The notes below the pieces were generated by a model. That model was not told where the DNA came from. It made no database searches and worked only from the letters and a program-made list of their open reading frames with translations. From contig DATJTI010000068.1 in the NCBI GenBank assembly GCA_035503615.1, forward strand, positions 42,200-106,199: a stretch of 64,000 nucleotides of DNA, written 5' to 3'. This document shows, piece by piece, positions 16,884 through 24,842 of the stretch. The stretch comes from AP-15 sp035503615. GTDB lineage: Bacteria > Pseudomonadota > Alphaproteobacteria > ATCC43930 > CGMCC-115725. A program made the translations under genes and the position numbers. How positions within the stretch are numbered: the first letter of the stretch is position 1; each line of letters starts with the position of its first letter.

Positions 16884-18446
16884 TTACCCGGCCCGCTCGG
16901 TCTGCAGGCCGCCGACGCCCGCCGGCACCCGCGGGCGCGCCTCGCTGCGGGTGCGGCGCACCAGCAGCAATAGCGGGATCATCCCCAGCACGACCACCAG
17001 CATCAGCGCATAGACATCGATATAGGCGACCATCGAGGCTTGGCGCGTCACCTCGGCATTCAGTGCTGCGATGCCCGTGGGCGTCGTCAGGCTATAGGGC
17101 GTCGGCAGCTGGGGCGCCCGTGCCAGCCAGTTCTCGGGACGCAGCCCTTCGATCAGACGCGAATGGACGATCTGAGTGTTCTCGACCAGCAGCGCCTCGA
17201 AAATCGAGATGCCGATGCTGCCGCCGAGATTGCGCATCAAGCTCCGGAGTGCCGTCCCCTGGGTCAGCATGTGCCGCGGCAGTGTCGACAGCGCCAGGGT
17301 GTTGAGCGGGACGAAGGTGCAACCGAGCCCGAACCCTTGCAGCAGCCCGGAGGTGATGACCGGTCCCATCCCCATCTGCAGCGAAAACCCGGTCATCACC
17401 CACAGCGAGACCACGGTCAGCAGCAGTCCGCTCAGGATCAGCACCCGGCTGTCGACGCGGTTGACGATCCGCCCGACCAGAAACATCGCCAGCATCGTGC
17501 CGACACCGCGCGGTGCGGTGACGATCCCGGCGGTGAACACCGGATAGTTCATCAGCGATTCGAGCATGGTCGGCAGCAATGCCAGGGTGCCGCTGAGGAT
17601 CGCGCCGACGAAGAAAATCAGGATTGTTCCGGCTGCGAAATTCGGGCTCTTGAGCAGATCCCGGTTGAGAAACGAGCGCTCGCCGGTGGTCAGCGTATGG
17701 ACGATAAACAAGTAGATCGCCACGGCGGCGATCGCCGCTTCGACCCAGATCTCGGTCGAGTTGAACCAGTCCTTGAGCTCGCCGCGGTCGAGCAGCATCT
17801 GCAGGGCGCCGATGCCGATGCTCAACGCGATGAACCCGAAAAAATCGAAGGCTTCGCGGTGCGTCCGGCGGGTCTCGCGAATGAACACGAAGATGCCCAA
17901 GGCGGCGAGCAGGCCGAGCGGCAGGTTGATGTAGAAGCACCAGCGCCAGCTGTAGACCTGGGTCAGCCAGCCGCCGAGGACCGGACCGCAGATCGGCCCC
18001 AGCATGACCCCGATACCCCAGACTGCGATCGCCTGCCCATGCCGCTCGGGCGGGTTGATCTGGAGCAGCGTCGATTGCGACAGCGGCACCAGGGCAGCGC
18101 CACAGGTGCCCTGCAGAAAGCGGTAGAAGACCAGTTCGCCGAGGCTTGTGGCGCTGCCGCACAGCGCCGAGGCAAACGTGAAGCCGAGCACCGAGACCAG
18201 AAAGACGTATTTTATGCCGAGCCGTCCGGCCAGCCAGCCGGTCAGCGGCGTCATGATCGCGACAGCGACGATGTAGGAGGTCAGAACCCAGGCGATCTGG
18301 TCTTGCGCCGCCGACAGGCTGCCTTGGATGTGGGGCAGGGCCACGTTGGCGATCGTGTTGTCGACGCCCTGCATGATCGTCGCCAGCATGATCGAGGCGG
18401 TGATCGCCCGCCGGCTGGCGATCGGTCCAAGCGCCGCGCCCCTCAC
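16884..18446 (-). CDS. DHA2-family MFS efflux transporter, copy 2
   Basis: EmrB/QacA-type inner-membrane exporter, 520 residues, about 14 hydrophobic segments. It is closely similar to copy 1: same opening (ASIMLATIMQGVDNTIANV), same WVLTSYIVAVAIMTPLTGWL segment, and the same DRGELKDWFNSTEIW loop. It starts with GTG. It is a separate transcription unit, 125 bases upstream of marR and 147 bases downstream of copy 3, with no adaptor gene beside it. It either pairs with the EmrA encoded downstream or works alone. Substrates are unknown. Confidence 0.93.
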   Translation of the reverse strand: MRGAALGPIASRRAITASIMLATIMQGVDNTIANVALPHIQGSLSAAQDQIAWVLTSYIVAVAIMTPLTGWLAGRLGIKYVFLVSVLGFTFASALCGSATSLGELVFYRFLQGTCGAALVPLSQSTLLQINPPERHGQAIAVWGIGVMLGPICGPVLGGWLTQVYSWRWCFYINLPLGLLAALGIFVFIRETRRTHREAFDFFGFIALSIGIGALQMLLDRGELKDWFNSTEIWVEAAIAAVAIYLFIVHTLTTGERSFLNRDLLKSPNFAAGTILIFFVGAILSGTLALLPTMLESLMNYPVFTAGIVTAPRGVGTMLAMFLVGRIVNRVDSRVLILSGLLLTVVSLWVMTGFSLQMGMGPVITSGLLQGFGLGCTFVPLNTLALSTLPRHMLTQGTALRSLMRNLGGSIGISIFEALLVENTQIVHSRLIEGLRPENWLARAPQLPTPYSLTTPTGIAALNAEVTRQASMVAYIDVYALMLVVVLGMIPLLLLVRRTRSEARPRVPAGVGGLQTERAG

Positions 18447-18502
18447 CGCGGGCCCTGATATCGATAGAGCATCGCTTATCGGCGCCGAACCACCATGCGG
18501 GC

Positions 18503-18524
18503 ATTATATGTCGATATGGCGACA
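18503..18524 (-). promoter_or_regulatory. Candidate promoter/operator of transporter copy 2
   Basis: On the minus strand, the perfect inverted repeat TGTCG-N6-CGACA (18509-18524) directly abuts TATAAT (18503-18508), which is a consensus -10 box about 57 bases before the GTG start. A regulator bound at the dyad would cover the -35 to -10 spacer. No good -35 match is seen, as expected for an activator- or repressor-controlled promoter. The regulator is unknown; the nearby MarR is one possibility. Confidence 0.45.
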
Positions 18525-18593
18525 CCACTCGCGCTGATCCCATGCGGCAGGTGTCCGGAAATTCGATGGGTCGCGCGGTAGCGGGGGCCTGCG

Positions 18594-20150
18594 CTAGCCG
18601 GCCGGGCCTGGCCGCATGCCGCGTTCGAGCGCCAATCCGACCTCGACCCGCGGTCTCGGCCGCAACAGCAGCAGCAGACCGGCGGACGCGATCGAGATCA
18701 CCATCATCACGACAAAATCATTGAGATAGGCGACCATCGCCGCCTGCCGGGTCACTTCGGCGTTCAATGCGGCGATACCGGGCGGGCTCGCCAGGCTGTA
18801 GGGCGCGACGAGATAAGGCGCATGGGTCAGCGGGTTGTCCGGCCGCAACCGCTCGACCAGGCGGGAATGCACGACCTGCGTGTTCTCGGTCAGCAAAGCC
18901 TCGAGCACGGCGATGCCGATGCTGCCGCCAAGATTGCGCATCAGGCTGCGCAATGCGGTTCCTTGGGTCAGGATTTCGCGCGGCAGATGCGACAACGCGA
19001 TCGTATTCAGCGGCACGAAGGTGCAGCCAAGGCCGAACCCCTGCACAAGGCCGGAGACGATGACCGGCTGCATCCCCATCTGCAGCGAGAACAGGGTCAT
19101 CTGCCACATCGAGATCGCGGTCAGCACCAGTCCAATCAGGATCAGCAGGCGGTTGTCGACCCGGTTGATCGCCCGCGCGACGACGAACATCGCGATCATC
19201 GAGCCGACGCCACGGGGTGCGGTGACGAGACCGGTGGTCAGCACCGGGTAGTTCATCAGGTCCTGCAGCATCGTCGGCAACAGCGCCAGAGTGCCGTTCA
19301 TGATCAGCCCGATCAGGAACATCAACAGCGTGCCCACGACAAAATTGACGTCTTTCAACAGATTGCGGCTGACGAACGAGCGGTCGGTCGTCGTCGCGGT
19401 ATGGACCACGAACAGGTAGAGCGCTACCGCCGCCACCGCCGCCTCGATCCAGATCTCGGTCGAGCCGAACCAGTCCTTCAGCTCGCCGCGGTCGAGCAGC
19501 ATCTGCAACGCGCCGATCGCCAGGCTCAGCGTCACAAAACCGAGCAGGTCGAACGGCTCGCGATGCGCATGCCGGGTATCGCGGCCGAAAATCAGCATGC
19601 CGAGCGTGGCGATGACCCCGACCGGCAGGTTGATATAGAAGCACCAGCGCCAGTTGTAATCATAAGTCAGCCAGCCGCCGAGCACCGGGCCGCAGATCGG
19701 TCCGAGGATCGTGCCGATGCCGAACACGGCCATCGCCTGGCCGTGGCGCTCGACCGGGTTGATCTGTAACAGCACCGCCTGCGACAGTGGCACCAGCCCG
19801 GCACCACAGATGCCTTGCAGGCCGCGATACAGCACCAGCTCGGTCAGGCTGGTGGCGCTGCCGCACAGCGCCGAGGCGAACGTAAAGCCGGCGACCGACA
19901 GGATGAAGACGATCTTGATGCCGAAGCGGCCGGCGAGCCAGCCGGTCAGCGGCATCATGATCGCGGCGCAGACGATGTACGAGGTCAGCACCCAGGCGAT
20001 CTGGTCGAGCGAGGCCGACAGGCTGCCGCGGATGTGCGGCAGCGCCACGTTGGCGATCGTGGTGTCGAGCCCCTGCATGATATTGGCCAGCATGATCGCC
20101 AGGGTCAGCGCCCCGCGATTGGCGGCCGGCGGTCGCGGCGCGCCCCTCAA
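18594..20150 (-). CDS. DHA2-family MFS efflux transporter, copy 3
   Basis: Third EmrB/QacA-type exporter, 518 residues, with the same 14-segment layout. Shared segments include AIMLANIMQGLDTTIANVALP, the SYIVCAAIMMPLTGWL motif and DRGELKDWFGSTEIW. It looks closer to copy 2 than to copy 1, for example in GLGCTFVPLNTIALS near residue 380. The start is TTG at 20150, the only start available in frame. It has a long upstream region with its own candidate promoter. It carries no linked adaptor or regulator. Functional redundancy with the neighbours or a distinct substrate cannot be told apart here. Confidence 0.93.
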   Translation of the reverse strand: MRGAPRPPAANRGALTLAIMLANIMQGLDTTIANVALPHIRGSLSASLDQIAWVLTSYIVCAAIMMPLTGWLAGRFGIKIVFILSVAGFTFASALCGSATSLTELVLYRGLQGICGAGLVPLSQAVLLQINPVERHGQAMAVFGIGTILGPICGPVLGGWLTYDYNWRWCFYINLPVGVIATLGMLIFGRDTRHAHREPFDLLGFVTLSLAIGALQMLLDRGELKDWFGSTEIWIEAAVAAVALYLFVVHTATTTDRSFVSRNLLKDVNFVVGTLLMFLIGLIMNGTLALLPTMLQDLMNYPVLTTGLVTAPRGVGSMIAMFVVARAINRVDNRLLILIGLVLTAISMWQMTLFSLQMGMQPVIVSGLVQGFGLGCTFVPLNTIALSHLPREILTQGTALRSLMRNLGGSIGIAVLEALLTENTQVVHSRLVERLRPDNPLTHAPYLVAPYSLASPPGIAALNAEVTRQAAMVAYLNDFVVMMVISIASAGLLLLLRPRPRVEVGLALERGMRPGPAG

Positions 20151-20281
20151 GCCGCTGCCTCAGGTATCTCGGGGTGCGAGCGGCCACCGCCGGAATCGCC
20201 GTCGCTGTCCAAGCGCGCTGGCAAAGGCGCGTTTCCTCCGCGGGCGGGGCGGGCTTGTGCCCGGTTGCAGAATTGTGACCG

Positions 20282-20309
20282 ATCATAGGAGTCGGAAACA
20301 AAAATTCAA
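20282..20309 (-). promoter_or_regulatory. Candidate sigma-70-type promoter of transporter copy 3
   Basis: On the minus strand, TTGAAT (20304-20309) is followed after 16 bases by TATGAT (20282-20287). It lies in the AT-richest part of the gap and would give a leader of about 125 bases before the TTG start at 20150. The whole gap 20151-20485 holds no gene that I can support; a CCATCGAATT box lies near 20350. Confidence 0.4.
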
Positions 20310-20485
20310 AAACTTGCGTCTGTGCGCAATTGCGTGGCTGGCAATCGAGAATTCGATGGCTGCGACCAGGCGTCGTCCGGCATGCGCTCCGACGCAGCGG
20401 GCTTTTGCCGCGCGGCGGGCTTGCCGGTGGCTGCCAGCAGTCGCACAATCACCGGGACCACCGCGCTGCGCCCGACTGCTCGGAC

Positions 20486-21337
20486 ATGGCAACTGCACCC
20501 GGAGAGCCTCCATCGCCTGATCCTGCAGCGACGGCCGGGCTGTCGCTGACCGATGCGCTGATCGCCGGCGCCGAGCCGGCGTCCTGGGCGCGCTATTGCC
20601 GGCTGGCAGCCGAACTCGAAGGCCGGCCCGCTATTGTGCCGGCGCCGGCGCCCGGCTCGCTCGAATGGCAGCGGCGCCAGGACCAGCCGGTGCTGCGAAC
20701 GGGTCAGCCGCTGCCAGCAGAAGCGCTCGCCGCCGGGTGCCGGCGGCTGGCCCGGCGCGGTACGCCAGCACCCTTCACCGGGGCGCCGCCACCCTTCGGG
20801 GCGGCCGGGAGAGACGCCTATGATGCGTTTCTCGCAGCGCATCGCGGCCCCGAGGCGCTGCTGGCGCAGCTCGACGGGCTTGAGGCAGAGGTGGTCGCAG
20901 CCTTCGCCGCGGCTGGCCGGGCCGGGCGGTTGCGTGCCACCGGGTTTCATCACGGCACGCGGGTCGAGATCGGCGCCGACTGGTTCGACCACGCGATCTT
21001 CGATTTCGCCCGCAACACGATCCGGCTGCCCGATGGCTCGACGATCGCCGGCGTCTCGATCTCGTGGGATGTGACGGATGCCCCGCCTGCTGCGGGCGCA
21101 GCCGACACCCGAGGCGACCCCGGCCGGCAGCGGCGGCAGCGTCCGGCTCAGGCGATGCTCCGTCAGGCGCTGGCGACGCTCTGGGAGCGCCAGGCGTTCG
21201 GTGTCGGCACCGGCAATGAGCGGGTGCTGGCGCTGGTGTTGCGCGAGCTCGGCCTGTCACCGGCCAATCCCCCCTACGGCTTCAAGAGTGCCGAGACCGT
21301 CCGCAAGCTCCGCAAGGAGCTCAAGATGTCGCTGTAG
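20486..21337 (+). CDS. Uncharacterised protein, first gene of an orphan cassette
   Basis: I do not recognise this 283-residue protein. It is predicted to be soluble, with no signal peptide or membrane segment. Residues 1-110 are Ala/Pro-rich with helical character. A central segment around 155-190 has alternating hydrophobics (GFHHGTRVEIGADWFDHAIF, then IRLPDGSTIAGVSI) suggesting a small beta domain. After a low-complexity Arg/Gln linker, the last 60 residues form a helical unit ending in a Lys/Arg-rich VRKLRKELKMSL that could contact nucleic acid. It is followed by two more unknown genes on the same strand. Start at ATG 20486 is chosen because the upstream extension is poor in protein-like composition. 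Confidence 0.6.
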   Translation: MATAPGEPPSPDPAATAGLSLTDALIAGAEPASWARYCRLAAELEGRPAIVPAPAPGSLEWQRRQDQPVLRTGQPLPAEALAAGCRRLARRGTPAPFTGAPPPFGAAGRDAYDAFLAAHRGPEALLAQLDGLEAEVVAAFAAAGRAGRLRATGFHHGTRVEIGADWFDHAIFDFARNTIRLPDGSTIAGVSISWDVTDAPPAAGAADTRGDPGRQRRQRPAQAMLRQALATLWERQAFGVGTGNERVLALVLRELGLSPANPPYGFKSAETVRKLRKELKMSL

Positions 21338-21470
21338 CAGCGGCTGGCCCGCCTGCCAAACCCGCCAGTGCGCCAGCTTGCAAGCTGGCCGCTGGCATCC
21401 CTCCGATGCGCGCCCATTTCGTTCCCGGGTCATGCCGGGCGACGGGCCATGGCGCGATCGAACAGGAGAG

Positions 21471-22202
21471 ATGCCTATGGCTGGCGCGCCGGCAATCCGA
21501 TCTTCATCCGAACCTGCCGTCGGGATGCCGACAATGTCGCAACACACCGGCGCCGGCGGCTTGTCCGCGGCGCGCGCCGAGCTCGCCGCGGCGATCGGCG
21601 AACTCGAGAATGCCGGCGCCGAACTTGCGGCGGCCCAGGCACGGGCGACGCGGCTCGCCGCCGTCGCCGCCGAGTGGGCCCGGCACGAAACCGAGCTGGC
21701 GGCGCTGCAGACCGCCGACCAGGAACGGCTCGGTGCCTGGCTCGCCGACGATGGCGGCGCTCCCCGCCCCGAGCCCACCCCTGCCGTTGTTGCCGCGGAA
21801 CAGCGGCGAGAACCGCTGCAGCGCGAGCTCGCTGCCGCGCATCTCGCGCTGCCCGAGGCCGAACAGTCGTTCCGCCACCACGCGGCCCGGGTTCGTGCGC
21901 TGCAGAGCCGGCGCGATGCGGCCGTTTGCACCGCGGCGGTCGAAGCTGCACGGCATTATGCGATGGCCTATCGGGCGGCACTGCTCGTCGCGCTCGAACA
22001 CGAAGCCGTGCTGCACGGGCTGCGCAGCGAATTGATGGCCCGCGGCGACCGGGCCGACGATGCGCCGGGTGCCGCCAGCGCCGCTGCCCGGATCGGCGAG
22101 CTGATCGCCCAGACGAAGCGCACCGCCGCGGTACGGCACAATCCGCAACCCGGCCGAACGCTGCTCGCGGCGTTGGCATCGGATCCCCGGGCAGCTCTTT
22201 AG
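21471..22202 (+). CDS. Uncharacterised coiled-coil protein, second gene of the cassette
   Basis: Not recognised. It has 243 residues, starting at ATG 21471 with CAGGAGAG just upstream. From about residue 30 to the end it is almost entirely Ala/Glu/Arg/Leu, with heptad-like runs broken by a Pro-rich hinge near residue 100. This predicts two long helices or a helical hairpin. It has no signal peptide and no catalytic motif. It could be a scaffold or assembly protein; that is a guess from shape only. Its TAG stop lies inside an 18-bp duplication (22190-22220). It sits between two other unknown genes in one direction, with short gaps, so the three are probably co-transcribed. Confidence 0.6.
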   Translation: MPMAGAPAIRSSSEPAVGMPTMSQHTGAGGLSAARAELAAAIGELENAGAELAAAQARATRLAAVAAEWARHETELAALQTADQERLGAWLADDGGAPRPEPTPAVVAAEQRREPLQRELAAAHLALPEAEQSFRHHAARVRALQSRRDAAVCTAAVEAARHYAMAYRAALLVALEHEAVLHGLRSELMARGDRADDAPGAASAAARIGELIAQTKRTAAVRHNPQPGRTLLAALASDPRAAL

Positions 22203-22220
22203 GCCAAGGCAGCTCTTTAG
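22190..22220 (+). repeat. 18-bp duplication spanning a stop codon
   Basis: GGCAGCTCTTTAG occurs at 22190-22202 and again at 22208-22220, exactly 18 bases apart. The first copy contains the stop codon of the coiled-coil gene. The second lies between that stop and the ribosome-binding site of the next gene. Confidence 0.8.
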
Positions 22221-22232
22221 AGGAGGCGGGAT

Positions 22233-22580
22233 ATGCGAACGCATCGATTGATCGCCCCCGACGGCATGGCCCCGACCATGATCGAGCTCGCCGGTGGCGC
22301 CCAACTCCCAGTGCCGCCCGACGGCATCGTCGAAATCCCGCACGCGCTCGACCTGCCGGGCGATCCCGGTGTGTTCGAGCCGATCGATCGCACGGTCGAG
22401 ACACGCTGGCTGGGCCAGCTCCTGGCTCTCGGCTTCCGCCCGCTGCCGCCCGCGGGCCCGACCGCCGCGCGTCCCACCGCCGGCCGCTATGATGGCGACA
22501 GCTTCTTCGACCAGACGCTGGGCCTGCCGCTCTGGTGGTCAGGCAATGCCTGGCGGACCGCCGCCGGCGAAGCGGTCTGA
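22233..22580 (+). CDS. Uncharacterised protein with phage-structural-like C-terminus
   Basis: Small protein of 115 residues with a strong GGAGG site before the ATG. The first 75 residues are not recognised. The C-terminal part has FFDQTLGLPLWWSGNAW. This closely follows the FDTTLGKPIWWNG-type pattern that commonly ends phage tail or head-fibre proteins; the comparison is from memory of such proteins, not a search. It ends the three-gene cassette, and its last 42 bases overlap the convergent gluQRS gene. A remnant or domesticated phage module is one reading; an independent small family is another. Confidence 0.6.
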   Translation: MRTHRLIAPDGMAPTMIELAGGAQLPVPPDGIVEIPHALDLPGDPGVFEPIDRTVETRWLGQLLALGFRPLPPAGPTAARPTAGRYDGDSFFDQTLGLPLWWSGNAWRTAAGEAV

Positions 22581-23456
22581 AACCCCGTCCGCAGTGGCGC
22601 AGGCGCGGGCGATGACCTCCATCGGCCGCATCCCGGCAGTGCGCATCACCCGGATGGTCGGCGCGTGGTCGCGCTTGGCGAGCCGGCGGCCGGCCGCGTC
22701 GGTCACCAGCGGATGGTGGCGATAGCGCGGCGTCGCCAGCCCGAGCAAGGCCTGCAGCACGCGGTGGATGTGGGTTGACGGAGCGAGATCCTCGCCGCGG
22801 GTGACCAGGGTCACGCCCTGGATCGCATCGTCGACGGTGACCGCCAAGTGGTAGCTCGCCGGCACATCCTTGCGCGCCAGCACGATATCGCCGAGCAGCA
22901 CCGGATCGGCGGCGATGCGCCGCGGCGTGCCGTTTCCCTCCTCGACCCAGTCGAGTGGTCCGCTCAGCGCCAGCGCGCGGGCGAGATCGAGCCGCACAGC
23001 GTAATCGAGCCCGGCCTCCCGCCTGCGGGCGCGCTCTTCGGGTCCGAGCCGGCGGCAGGTGCCGGGATAAATCGCGCCGATCTCGCCCTGCGGCGCGCCG
23101 CCGGCGCTGGCGATCTCGGCCCGGATGTCGCGTCGCGTGCAGAAGCACGGGTAGAGCACGCCCAGCGCGTCGAGCCGGTCGAGTGCGGCGCGATAATCGT
23201 CGAAATGCTCGGATTGGCGGCGCACCGGGCCATCCCAATCGAGGCCGAGCCAAGCCAGATCTTCGATGATTGCCGCCGCGTATCCATCGCGGCAGCGCCT
23301 GCGGTCGATATCCTCGAGCCGCAGCAGAAAGCGGCCGCCCGCAGCCCGCGCCGTGCGCCAGCCTTCGAGCGCCGAGCGGACATGGCCGAGATGTAGATAC
23401 CCGGTCGGGCTCGGCGCAAACCGGGTCACAACCGCCGGCGCCGGCGTCACCGGCAC
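22539..23456 (-). CDS. gluQRS: Glutamyl-Q tRNA(Asp) synthetase
   Basis: Truncated GluRS paralogue that attaches glutamate to queuosine at position 34 of tRNA-Asp. It has the class I opening TRFAPSPTGYLHLGH (HIGH variant HLGH) and the CFCTRRD zinc-site start. The KMSKS-like RRLAKRD lies near the end, and there is no anticodon-binding domain, as expected for about 300 residues. GTG codons at 23456, 23450 and 23429 all lie just before the conserved start. I chose 23456 arbitrarily; a longer frame from 23555 would run into the divergent esterase. The 3' end overlaps the convergent small phage-like gene by 42 bases. Confidence 0.93.
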   Translation of the reverse strand: MPVTPAPAVVTRFAPSPTGYLHLGHVRSALEGWRTARAAGGRFLLRLEDIDRRRCRDGYAAAIIEDLAWLGLDWDGPVRRQSEHFDDYRAALDRLDALGVLYPCFCTRRDIRAEIASAGGAPQGEIGAIYPGTCRRLGPEERARRREAGLDYAVRLDLARALALSGPLDWVEEGNGTPRRIAADPVLLGDIVLARKDVPASYHLAVTVDDAIQGVTLVTRGEDLAPSTHIHRVLQALLGLATPRYRHHPLVTDAAGRRLAKRDHAPTIRVMRTAGMRPMEVIARACATADGVSDRFAGGGPPGIA

Positions 23457-23530
23457 CGCCGCGGGTGACAGCGGGGCGGTGTTTCGGCTATGGCTGAGCC
23501 ACCGGTTCCGCCTTGCGAAAGACCGCGCCG

Positions 23531-24250
23531 ATGATGACCAAGCTCTCCGGCCCATCTCACCCGCCCGCTTCGGGCGGCAAGCCCCGCCACCTGGTGGTCC
23601 TGTTGCACGGGCTCGGCGCCGACGGCAACGACCTGATCGGACTTGCGCCCTATTGGGCGCGGCTGCTGCCCGAGGCCGAGTTCCTGTCGCCGAATGCGCC
23701 CTTTCCCTGCGACATGGCGCCCTATGGCTACCAGTGGTACAGCTCGCAGGATCGCAGTCCCGGCGCGCAGCTCGCCGGGGTGCGGGCGGCGGCGCCGATC
23801 CTCGACGCCTTTATCGACGAGGCGCTGGCCGAGCGCGGCCTCGATGCCAGGGCACTGGCGTTGGTCGGGTTTTCGCAGGGCTCGGTCATGTCGCTCTATG
23901 TCGGGCCGCGGCGGGAGCAACAGATTGCCGGCATCATCGGCTATTCGGGACGGCTCGTGGCACCCGACCTCCTGGCGAGCGAGCAGCACTCGCGGCCGCG
24001 CATCCTGCTGGTCCACGGCACCGCGGACCCGCTTGTTCCCTATGCGGCGATGGCCGAGGCCGAGCAGGGCCTCGCAGCCGCGGGCGTCCCGGTCGAGAGC
24101 CTCGGCTGCCCCGGCATCGGCCATTCGATCGACGAGAACGGGCTGCGGCGCGGCGGGCAATTTCTCAAGGAGGTGCTGGTTGTCGAGGATGCGCCGGTCG
24201 TCACGGATGGGCCGGTCGTTACGGATGGTCAGCGGGGGCCGAAATCTTGA
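23531..24250 (+). CDS. Phospholipase/carboxylesterase family hydrolase
   Basis: Cytoplasmic alpha/beta hydrolase of the carboxylesterase/thioesterase (YpfH-like) family, 239 residues. The oxyanion motif HGLGADGND, nucleophile elbow GFSQGS, catalytic Asp in GTADPLVP and His in GIGHSID are all present and in order. The ATG at 23531 is chosen; a TTG at 23513 is an alternative. The C-terminal tail is extended by the 18-bp duplication (24188-24223), which adds a repeated PVVTDG. The 3' end overlaps the convergent TlpA-like gene by 32 bases. The physiological ester substrate is unknown. Confidence 0.9.
   Translation: MMTKLSGPSHPPASGGKPRHLVVLLHGLGADGNDLIGLAPYWARLLPEAEFLSPNAPFPCDMAPYGYQWYSSQDRSPGAQLAGVRAAAPILDAFIDEALAERGLDARALALVGFSQGSVMSLYVGPRREQQIAGIIGYSGRLVAPDLLASEQHSRPRILLVHGTADPLVPYAAMAEAEQGLAAAGVPVESLGCPGIGHSIDENGLRRGGQFLKEVLVVEDAPVVTDGPVVTDGQRGPKS
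24188..24223. repeat. Two-unit 18-bp repeat at overlapping gene ends
   Basis: Units at 24188-24205 and 24206-24223, GATGsGCCGGTCGTyACG with two differences. It lies in the C-terminal codons of the esterase and reaches the stop of the convergent thioredoxin gene (24219-24221). Confidence 0.8.
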
Positions 24251-24809
24251 CCACGCCGCCTTCGTCCAGCAGCGGCGTGATCAGCGCCAGCATCTTTGCT
24301 GAATCCCATTTCGCCTCGCCTTCGACCCGGCCCAGCACCCGGCCCTTGCGGTCGATCAGAAAGCTGGTCGGCAGGCCGTCGACCTTGAACGCCTGGGCGA
24401 CCGTGCTGTTCGGATCGAGATAGGTCTTGACCGATTTGAGCCCGAGCTTTGCGACAAACGGCGCCACCGCCTTCTCGCCGCCGATATCCTCGGAGATCGC
24501 CAGCACCGTGAGCTTGTCGCCGAGCCGGGTCTGCAACCGTTCGAGGGACGGCATCTCGCTGCGGCAGGGCGCGCACCAGGTGGCCCAGAGATTGACCAGC
24601 ACGATTTTGCCGGCGAAATCGGCAAGGGTGAGCCGGTGGCCCGCGGCGTCGGCGAAGGCGATCTTGGGCGCCGGCTGCGGTGCGGCCAGCGGAACGAACA
24701 CACCCAATGCCGGCGGGTCGGCGGGACCGGCAGCCGGCGGCGCCGCCATGGCCGCCGCGCCTGCGGTGAACAGCAAGAGAGCCGCCAGCGCGGCACAGCC
24801 CGACTTCAT
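24219..24809 (-). CDS. TlpA-family thiol:disulfide interchange protein
   Basis: Periplasmic thioredoxin-fold protein of 196 residues. A signal peptide (about residues 1-22, ending AAAMA) is followed by an Ala/Pro linker and a thioredoxin domain with the redox motif WATWCAPC and the cis-Pro segment GLPTSFLID. TlpA/ResA-like proteins reduce apocytochrome c or cytochrome oxidase copper sites; which applies here is unknown. The ATG at 24809 fits the signal peptide; the frame is open 77 codons upstream, but that stretch overlaps argH. It is divergent from argH with a 33-base gap, so their promoters must overlap. Confidence 0.93.
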   Translation of the reverse strand: MKSGCAALAALLLFTAGAAAMAAPPAAGPADPPALGVFVPLAAPQPAPKIAFADAAGHRLTLADFAGKIVLVNLWATWCAPCRSEMPSLERLQTRLGDKLTVLAISEDIGGEKAVAPFVAKLGLKSVKTYLDPNSTVAQAFKVDGLPTSFLIDRKGRVLGRVEGEAKWDSAKMLALITPLLDEGGVVKISAPADHP

Positions 24810-24842
24810 CGATCCGTTCCCTGGTTCCGCTCGCACGCGACC

